Made by a program: the position numbers and the translations under genes. A stretch of DNA of 13,956 bases, taken from contig CAISKG010000291.1 of NCBI GenBank assembly GCA_903885855.1, positions 1-13,956 on the forward strand, read 5' to 3'. The notes under the pieces are model-generated. The model saw only the letters and a list, made by a program, of their open reading frames with translations. It was not told where the DNA came from and did not search any database. Each line of letters opens with the position of its first letter. The stretch's first letter is position 1. The DNA comes from an uncultured Planctomycetaceae bacterium (GTDB lineage Bacteria; Planctomycetota; Planctomycetia; Pirellulales; UBA1268). Of the stretch, positions 6,660 to 12,103 are shown piece after piece.

Positions 6660-8195
6660 ATGTTGCCGAGAAGCCGACTGGCGATCGCGGTGATCGCGGC
6701 CCTGGGGACGCTCTTGTCGTTTCTGGTCGCGATCGGCGCGATCACGGCGCTGATGCTGGGCAACCAGCGCTCCCTCCTCGACGCCCAGGAGCGCCGATAC
6801 CGTTCCTATCTCCTCGCCGACGAGCTGCGGCAGAGCTCCGACGACCTGACGCGGCTGGCGCGGACTTTCGTCGTCACCGGCGACGCCCGCTTCCGCAGGC
6901 AGTACGACGACGTGCTGGCGATCCGCAACGGCGGCCTGCCGCGGCCGCTCTCCCCGGAACGGATCTACTGGGACTTCCGCGCCGTCGACGACGCCGCGCC
7001 ACGCCCCGACGGCCCCGCCGTCCCCCTGGCCGACCTGATGCGCCGCGAGGGCTTCACCCAGCGGGAGCTGGCGCTCCTCGAGGAGAGCCGGGCCAACTCC
7101 GACGCGCTGGTCTCGATCGAAACCGAGGCCATGGACGCGGTCGCCGCCGGGGCCGCCGCTGGCGCGGGCGCCGAGACGCCCGCGGCGCGGATGCACGGAC
7201 CGGCCTATCACGTCGAGAAGGTGCGGATCATGCGGCCGATCGACCGGTTCTTCGAGCTCGTCGACGCCCGCACCGCGGAGGAGGTGGCGGCGCGCGTCCG
7301 TCGCGGCGACCTGCTGTTCGGGATCCTGGTGGCGGTCGAGGGGCTGGCGGTGGCGGGCCTCCTCGCCGCCGGATGGTGGATCTTCCGCGCCGTGATCGGG
7401 CCCACGGGCCGCTCGGCCGCGCGGCTCGCGCGGGCCAGCACCGGCCTCGGCACGCTCTCGGCCCGCCTCGCCGAGGATGGCCGCGAACTGGCCGACAGGG
7501 CGGTGGAGCAGGCCGCGGCGCTCGAGGAGACCGCCGCCACGATGCACGAGATCTCCGCCTCGTCGCGCGGCGCCGCCGACGGCGCCCGCCGCGCCGAGGC
7601 GCTCTCCGGCGAGGCGCGGCAGGCGGTCGACGAGGTGGCCGCGTCGATCGGCACCCTCTCGGCGAAGATCGAGGACATCGCCACGGCGGCGCGGACCACG
7701 ACCAAGGTGGTGAAGTCGATCGACGAGATCGCCTTCCAGACCAACATCCTCGCGCTCAACGCGGCGGTCGAGGCGGCACGGGCGGGGGCCGCGGGGGAGG
7801 GATTCGCGGTCGTGGCGACGGAGGTCCGGGCACTGGCCATGCGCGCCGCGGAGGCGGCGCGCGAGACGTCCGCCCTGATCGCGACGGCCGGCAGCCGCGT
7901 GGCCGACGGGCGGTCGCTGGCGGGCCACACCGCCGCGGCGGCCTCGCTGGCGGCCGATCGTGTGGCCCGGATCGCCGTCGAGATGGGGCGCATCGTCGGG
8001 GCGGCCGAGGAGCAGGCGCGGGCGATCGGGATGGTGGGGGGGAAGATCGGCGAGATGGACCGGGTGGTGCAGGGCAACGCGGCCGGCGCGGAGCGCTCGG
8101 CCCAGGCGGCCGAGGAGGTGGCCCGGGGCGCCGCCGACGTCGGTGCCGCGGTGGAGACGCTCGCCGACCTGGTGGGGGACGCGGGCGCGGCATGA
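6660..8195 (+). CDS. Methyl-accepting chemotaxis protein (chemoreceptor)
   Basis: A 511-residue receptor if it starts at ATG 6660; a GTG at 6627 would add 11 residues. Neither has a clear ribosome site, and ATG is preferred because the first membrane helix (about 7-33) follows directly. A periplasmic helical sensor spans about 34-217 with ELRQSSDDLTRLARTFVVTG, a YWDF motif and VRIMRPIDRFFE, a pattern I recognise from sensor proteins but cannot tie to a ligand. The second membrane helix is about 218-246. The cytoplasmic coiled coil carries the hallmark hairpin tip, with IAFQTNILALNAAVEAARAG at 357-376 followed by GEGFAVVATEVRALA, which contacts CheA and CheW. A canonical HAMP domain is not evident between helix two and the signalling bundle, and there is no CheR/CheB tail pentapeptide. 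No che genes adjoin, so it is an orphan receptor. Confidence 0.92.
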   Translation: MLPRSRLAIAVIAALGTLLSFLVAIGAITALMLGNQRSLLDAQERRYRSYLLADELRQSSDDLTRLARTFVVTGDARFRRQYDDVLAIRNGGLPRPLSPERIYWDFRAVDDAAPRPDGPAVPLADLMRREGFTQRELALLEESRANSDALVSIETEAMDAVAAGAAAGAGAETPAARMHGPAYHVEKVRIMRPIDRFFELVDARTAEEVAARVRRGDLLFGILVAVEGLAVAGLLAAGWWIFRAVIGPTGRSAARLARASTGLGTLSARLAEDGRELADRAVEQAAALEETAATMHEISASSRGAADGARRAEALSGEARQAVDEVAASIGTLSAKIEDIATAARTTTKVVKSIDEIAFQTNILALNAAVEAARAGAAGEGFAVVATEVRALAMRAAEAARETSALIATAGSRVADGRSLAGHTAAAASLAADRVARIAVEMGRIVGAAEEQARAIGMVGGKIGEMDRVVQGNAAGAERSAQAAEEVARGAADVGAAVETLADLVGDAGAA

Positions 8196-8218
8196 GGCCC
8201 GCCGGGCGGTGGCGGCAG

Positions 8219-8248
8219 TTGCGACCGCCACCGCGCCGAGGCTATCTT
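8219..8248 (+). promoter_or_regulatory. Putative promoter of the Gfo/Idh/MocA gene
   Basis: TTGCGA (8219-8224) and TATCTT (8243-8248), each matching four of six sigma-70 consensus bases, are spaced by 18 bp in the 131 bp gap after the chemoreceptor. This is the least GC-rich part of the gap. A transcript from here would start just before the hairpin at 8260-8277. Confidence 0.4.
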
Positions 8249-8259
8249 CCTCTCCCGCA

Positions 8260-8277
8260 GCCCCGCCCAAGCGGGGC
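8260..8277 (+). terminator. GC hairpin: weak terminator of the chemoreceptor gene or leader stem
   Basis: A perfect 7 bp stem (GCCCCGC 8260-8266 with GCGGGGC 8271-8277) has a CCAA loop and is followed by CCTTTCCC, so the T run is only three bases. It lies 65 bp after the chemoreceptor stop and 49 bp before the next ATG. It could be a weak terminator, or a stabilising stem at the 5' end of the Gfo/Idh/MocA message. Confidence 0.35.
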
Positions 8278-8326
8278 CTTTCCCAGGCTTCCGGCAGCCG
8301 GCACCTCCTTCTGGAGATCCACGTCC

Positions 8327-9721
8327 ATGAACCGTCGCCGTTCCCGTGCGTCCCTCGCCCCCTCCCGTCGCGACTTCCTCGCCGCCTCCGCGGCAGGGGC
8401 CGCCGTGTCGGCCGGCTACTTCGTCGCTCCGGAGGTCCGGGCCCAGGGCACGAAGGGGGCCAACGACGAGATCCGCTTCGCCTGCGTGGGCGTCGGCGGC
8501 AAGGGGCAGAGCGATTCCGCCGACGCCGGCCGGTCGGGCAAGGTGGTGGCCGTCGCCGACGTCGACTCCAACCAGCTGAAGCGCGCCGAGGGGGCCTTCG
8601 AGGGGGCGAAGACCTACACCGACTTCCGCAAGATGCTCGACGAGATGCGCAAGGAGATCGACGCCGTCACTGTCAGCACGCCCGACCACACGCACGTCAT
8701 GGCGGCGGTCACGGCGATGAATCTGGGCAAGGCCTGCTTCTGCCAGAAGCCGCTCACGAAGTCGATCGCCGAGGCCCGGCTGATGGGCGAGATCGCGCGC
8801 AGCCAGAAGGTGGCCACCCAGATGGGCAACCAGGGCACCGCCACCAACTCGCTCCGTCAGACCGCGGCCTTCATCAAGGGGGGCAACCTCGGCAAGGTCA
8901 AGGAACTGCACGTCTGGACGAACCGCCCGGTGTGGGCGCAGGGTGGCGGCCGCCCGCCGGAGGCGCCGGTTCCCGAGAATCTCAATTGGGACGTGTGGCT
9001 GGGGCCGGCGCCGGTCCGCCCCTACGCCCCGGGCTACCACCCCTTCGCCTGGCGCGGGTTCTGGGATTTCGGCACGGGCGCCCTGGGCGACATGGCCTGC
9101 CACACCTTCAACATGCCCTTCATGGCGCTCAACCTGCGCGATCCCTCGAGCGTGCAGGCGATCTCGAGCGGCCACAACAAGGAGACCTACCCCAAGTGGT
9201 CGATCATCGACTTCGAGTTCCCGAAGCTCGGCGACCGCGAGGCGGTGAAGGTCAAGTGGTACGACGGCGGCAAGCTGCCCGACCAGTCGCTTTTCGGCGG
9301 CTACAAGGGGGAGGGTGACGATCCCTTCAAGACCGCCTCGAGCGGCATCCTCGTGATCGGCGACAAGGACACCCTCTACGCCCCTGGCGATTACTGCGAG
9401 AACGGCTTCAAGCTCAAGAGCGGCGCCGCTCCGGCGGCGGTCGAGTTCACGCAGTCGCCCGGCCACTTCGAGGAGTGGGTCAACGCCATCCGGGGTGGCC
9501 CGCAGGCGGTGTCGAACTTCCCCGACTACTCCGGCCCCCTCACCGAGACCATCCTCCTGGGGAACCTCGCGGTGTGGGCGGCGGAGTCGGCCGAGCAGCC
9601 CGGCAAGAAGATCGCCTGGGACGCCGCCAAGATGGTGGCCACCAACGCGCCCGAGGTGGACCACGTCATCCGCCCGCCGGCCCGCGAGGGCTGGCGGGTG
9701 CTGCGCTCGGCGGGGGCCTGA
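8327..9721 (+). CDS. Gfo/Idh/MocA family oxidoreductase, Tat-exported
   Basis: A 464-residue protein; ATG 8327 follows GGAGA (8313-8317). The leader has a classical twin-arginine motif, SRRDFL (13-18), a Gly/Ala core, and probable cleavage after VRA (39). The mature part begins with a Rossmann fold: GVGGKG at 55-60, a strand ending VAVADVD, and PDHTH at 119-123. The catalytic EKP motif of the family is Q140-K141-P142 here (CFCQKP), as is common in planctomycete members, keeping the lysine. GDMACH (254-259) supplies the expected active-site histidine H259. Family members are NAD(P)-dependent sugar or inositol dehydrogenases or related enzymes. Export of a folded protein by Tat fits a cofactor loaded in the cytoplasm. 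The gene stands alone between its own putative promoter and a strong terminator. The substrate is unknown. Confidence 0.93.
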   Translation: MNRRRSRASLAPSRRDFLAASAAGAAVSAGYFVAPEVRAQGTKGANDEIRFACVGVGGKGQSDSADAGRSGKVVAVADVDSNQLKRAEGAFEGAKTYTDFRKMLDEMRKEIDAVTVSTPDHTHVMAAVTAMNLGKACFCQKPLTKSIAEARLMGEIARSQKVATQMGNQGTATNSLRQTAAFIKGGNLGKVKELHVWTNRPVWAQGGGRPPEAPVPENLNWDVWLGPAPVRPYAPGYHPFAWRGFWDFGTGALGDMACHTFNMPFMALNLRDPSSVQAISSGHNKETYPKWSIIDFEFPKLGDREAVKVKWYDGGKLPDQSLFGGYKGEGDDPFKTASSGILVIGDKDTLYAPGDYCENGFKLKSGAAPAAVEFTQSPGHFEEWVNAIRGGPQAVSNFPDYSGPLTETILLGNLAVWAAESAEQPGKKIAWDAAKMVATNAPEVDHVIRPPAREGWRVLRSAGA

Positions 9722-9764
9722 GCGGCCCCGGCCGCACGCTTCCCCGGATCCGATTTCCACACAG

Positions 9765-9803
9765 CCCGGTTCCCGGCCGCCGCGCCGGGAACCGGGTTTT
9801 TTT
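9765..9803 (+). terminator. Strong intrinsic terminator after the Gfo/Idh/MocA gene
   Basis: A perfect 12 bp stem (CCCGGTTCCCGG 9765-9776 with CCGGGAACCGGG 9785-9796) encloses an 8 nt loop and runs straight into seven T (9797-9803), 43 bp after the stop codon. It is the clearest Rho-independent terminator in the window and separates this gene from the leucine-rich-repeat gene. Confidence 0.93.
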
Positions 9804-9883
9804 CGGGTCGCGGCGGTATTCTCGGGGGTGACGTCGCGCACCGGGGGCCGGCGCGTGGCGCGTGGAAAACCAGGAGCGAAGCG

Positions 9884-11203
9884 ATGCGAGGACTGGCGAC
9901 GGGCGGCGGCGCGGGGGGGGCGGCCGGGCGCGGCCGACGGATCGGCGGGGGGGTGGCCCTGCGGTTCGCGGCGCTGGTGGTGGCGCTGGTCGCCGCGGGC
10001 CGCGCGGCGGCGCAGGAGCCGCTGCCTGCCGAGGCCGCTGCCGTGAAGCTCGTCAAGACGCGCGGCGGCACGGTCGACTACGGCGCCGACGGCCGCGTGA
10101 CGAAGGTCGATCTCTCCGACCGGCCGGCGACCGACGCCGACCTGGCCGCGCTCGAGGCGCTGCCGGCGCTTGAGTCGCTCGAGGTGTGGGGCGCCGAGAT
10201 CTCCAACGCCGGCATGCCCGCGATCGCCAAGCTGTCGGGGCTCAAGACGCTGGTCCTCGAGAACACCGACGTCAACGACGCGGGCCTGGCGCCGCTGGTG
10301 GGGCTCGGCAATCTCAAGGTCCTCAATCTGCGGCGCTCGAGCAACATGTCGGACGGGGCGCTGGAGACGGTGGCGAAGATGACGGGGCTCGAGCAGCTCG
10401 TGCTCCTCTACAACAACTTCACCGACGCCGGCCTCGCGCATCTGGCGGCGCTCACGAAGCTGCGCGTCCTCGACCTGCGCGGCTGCTCGCTGGTCAGCGA
10501 CGCCGGCATGGAGCACGTGGCGAAGATGGCGAGCCTCGAGCGCGTCAAGCTGCGCTGCCCGAGCGTGGGGGATCGCGGCCTGGCCCTCGTCGCCACGCTC
10601 CCCAAGCTGAAGGGCTTCGCGGTGGAGGATGGGCAGGTGAGCGACGCCGGGCTCCAGCCCTTCGCCGCGAAGGGGGACATCGACGAGATGAACGTCATGC
10701 GCACCTTCATCGGGGCCAAGGGCCTGGCCCACGTCGCGGGCCTGAAGAAGATGAAGCGCCTGGAGCTGCGCGGTACGCTGGTCAACGACGACGCGCTGGC
10801 GGCCCTGGAGGGCCTGGAGAACCTCGTGCTCCTCGACCTCGCCGAGACGCGGATCGGCGACGCGGGCGTGGCCCATCTGGCCGGGCTCGGCAAGCTCGCC
10901 GACCTCGACCTCTGGGACACGCGCGTGGGGGACGCCGGGATGGAGTCGGTGGGCAGGCTCGGGTCGCTCACCAAGCTCTCGCTCAAGAACACGAAGGTCA
11001 CCGACGCCGGCGTGGAGCGGCTGGCCGGCCTCGGCAAGCTCGCCACGCTCGATCTCTCGGGCACCAAGATCGGCGACGGCGTCCTGGCGATCCTGGCCAA
11101 GCTGCCGGCGCTCAAGACGCTGGACGTGAGCTTCACCGGCCTGAGCGAAGCCGCCGTGGCGAAGTTCCGTGAGTCCCGCCCGACGGTGAAGGTCATCCGT
11201 TGA
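9884..11203 (+). CDS. Secreted leucine-rich repeat protein
   Basis: A 439-residue protein; ATG 9884 has an AGGAG site (9872-9876) 7 nt upstream. An unusually long Gly/Arg-rich n-region (1-27) precedes a short hydrophobic core (28-38) and an AAA-Q cleavage site near 43, so export by Sec (possibly Tat) is likely. After a short strand region (54-77), fourteen repeats of 24-25 residues run from about 87 to 425, with the pattern LxxLxxLxxLxLxxTxVxDAGL, as in LKTLVLENTDVNDAGL and LTKLSLKNTKVTDAGV. Repeats 6 to 8 are the most divergent. The end, RPTVKVIR, resembles the usual cap of these planctomycete proteins. Such solenoids bind other proteins; the partner is unknown. A -10-like TATTCT lies at 9817-9822 without a good -35 box, just past the preceding terminator. 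Confidence 0.9.
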   Translation: MRGLATGGGAGGAAGRGRRIGGGVALRFAALVVALVAAGRAAAQEPLPAEAAAVKLVKTRGGTVDYGADGRVTKVDLSDRPATDADLAALEALPALESLEVWGAEISNAGMPAIAKLSGLKTLVLENTDVNDAGLAPLVGLGNLKVLNLRRSSNMSDGALETVAKMTGLEQLVLLYNNFTDAGLAHLAALTKLRVLDLRGCSLVSDAGMEHVAKMASLERVKLRCPSVGDRGLALVATLPKLKGFAVEDGQVSDAGLQPFAAKGDIDEMNVMRTFIGAKGLAHVAGLKKMKRLELRGTLVNDDALAALEGLENLVLLDLAETRIGDAGVAHLAGLGKLADLDLWDTRVGDAGMESVGRLGSLTKLSLKNTKVTDAGVERLAGLGKLATLDLSGTKIGDGVLAILAKLPALKTLDVSFTGLSEAAVAKFRESRPTVKVIR

Positions 11204-11218
11204 CCCACGGGCGCCCCG

Positions 11219-11240
11219 CCGGCGGTTTGACGATCGCCGG
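11219..11240. promoter_or_regulatory. Inverted repeat around the -35 box of the pspA-like gene (possible operator)
   Basis: CCGGCG (11219-11224) and CGCCGG (11235-11240) form a 6 bp inverted repeat with a 10 bp spacer that contains the TTGACG -35 box. A dimeric regulator bound here would block polymerase. The arms are G+C-only in a GC-rich genome, so chance is possible. Confidence 0.35.
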
Positions 11241-11255
11241 AAGGGGGGGTAAGAC
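11227..11255 (+). promoter_or_regulatory. Putative sigma-70-like promoter for the PspA-AAA unit
   Basis: TTGACG (11227-11232, five of six -35 bases) is followed after 17 bp by TAAGAC (11250-11255, three of six -10 bases), 45 bp before the PspA-like ATG. I see no -24/-12 element of the sigma-54 kind that drives pspA in enterobacteria. Confidence 0.45.
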
Positions 11256-11300
11256 GAAGCACCGGGTACGCAGTCCGTCGTTTTCAGGGAGGCGCCGTCG

Positions 11301-12050
11301 ATGATCCTCGGCAAATTGTGGAAGGCCTTCGCGGCCCAGATGAACAAGATCGCCAACTTCTTCTGGACCGCCGATCCGATCGCGCAGTTGCAATATGAGT
11401 ACGACAAGGCGGTCGACCAGATGAAGGACGGCCGCGAGGGCCTGGAGAAGTACCGGGCGCTCGTGGAGCGCGTGACCCGCCAGGTGGAGCAGAACCGGGC
11501 CCATGTCGCCAAGCTCGAGGCCCAGGTGAAGGCGTACCTCAAGGCGGGCGAGCGCGAGACGGCGGGGAAGTTCGCCCTCGAGCTGCAGCGCGCCAAGAAG
11601 GAGCTGGAGGAGAACGAGGCGCAGCTGAAGCTCCACGAGACCGCCTACGGCAACAACGTCAAGAAGATCGAGCACTCGCTCAAGAAGCTCGAGGAGCTGA
11701 AGCGCAAGATCCAGAAGTACGACGCCGACCTCAAGATGAGCCGGGCCGAGGCCGAGCTCGCCAAGCTGGCCACCCAGTTCAACTTCGACGTCACCACCGA
11801 CTTCGGCCAGATCGAGGAGGTGATCCACGACAAGATCGACCTCAACCGCGCCAAGGTGCGGGTGGCCGCCGACCTGTCCGGCGAGGGCATGGACAAGATC
11901 AAGGCCGAGGAGGCGGTGGAGAAGAGCATGGCCGACGACGCCCTGCGGCAGTTCGAGGTCGAGATGGGGATGGTGACGCCCGAGACCTCGGGTGTCACCG
12001 ACGACGAGAAGGAACTCGGTTCGGAGCGCACGCGGCAGACGAACCGCTGA
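11301..12050 (+). CDS. PspA/IM30 (Vipp1) family protein
   Basis: A 249-residue protein; ATG 11301 follows a strong AGGGAGG site (11286-11292). Its N-terminus is an amphipathic helix rich in aromatics (W7, F10, F20, F21, W22) followed by ADPIAQLQYEYDKAVDQM, matching the membrane-binding helix and first core helix of PspA/Vipp1. Residues ~25-215 are almost wholly Glu/Lys/Ala/Leu coiled coil (for example FALELQRAKKELEENEAQLK), broken near FNFDVTTDFGQIEE and ending in a polar tail. Length is slightly above E. coli PspA (222). The family is structurally related to ESCRT-III, assembles into rods and rings, and protects or remodels membranes under stress. It is followed after 53 bp by an AAA+ ATPase gene, with no promoter or terminator seen between them. 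The family call is firm; the specific stress is unknown. Confidence 0.93.
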   Translation: MILGKLWKAFAAQMNKIANFFWTADPIAQLQYEYDKAVDQMKDGREGLEKYRALVERVTRQVEQNRAHVAKLEAQVKAYLKAGERETAGKFALELQRAKKELEENEAQLKLHETAYGNNVKKIEHSLKKLEELKRKIQKYDADLKMSRAEAELAKLATQFNFDVTTDFGQIEEVIHDKIDLNRAKVRVAADLSGEGMDKIKAEEAVEKSMADDALRQFEVEMGMVTPETSGVTDDEKELGSERTRQTNR

Positions 12051-12103
12051 GCGGAGCGCCGCGGCGGTCGGGCACGGGCATAGATCCCCCGGGGAGCGAA
12101 TCG

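Noticed and set aside
6184..6693. A 169-codon plus-strand frame across the gap after DUF1501
   Set aside because: It starts inside the DUF1501 end, has no ribosome site, and its product is Arg/Pro/Ser-rich without any recognisable fold.
6426..8270. Upstream extension of the small minus-strand ORF to 676 codons
   Set aside because: The extension is antisense to the chemoreceptor and has no protein-like content; the ribosome site and ATG at 6425 define a better start.
7208..11596. A 1462-codon open frame on the minus strand spanning four plus-strand genes
   Set aside because: It mirrors the codon frames of real genes with clear families; its product is Arg/Gly/His-rich, resembles no domain, and crosses the strong terminator. 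It is a high-GC shadow.
12079..12100. CATAGA and a CCCCGGGG palindrome between PspA and the AAA+ gene as a separate promoter or regulator
   Set aside because: No matching -35 box exists at 16-18 bp, and the palindrome overlaps the ribosome site of a GC-rich gap; co-transcription is simpler.
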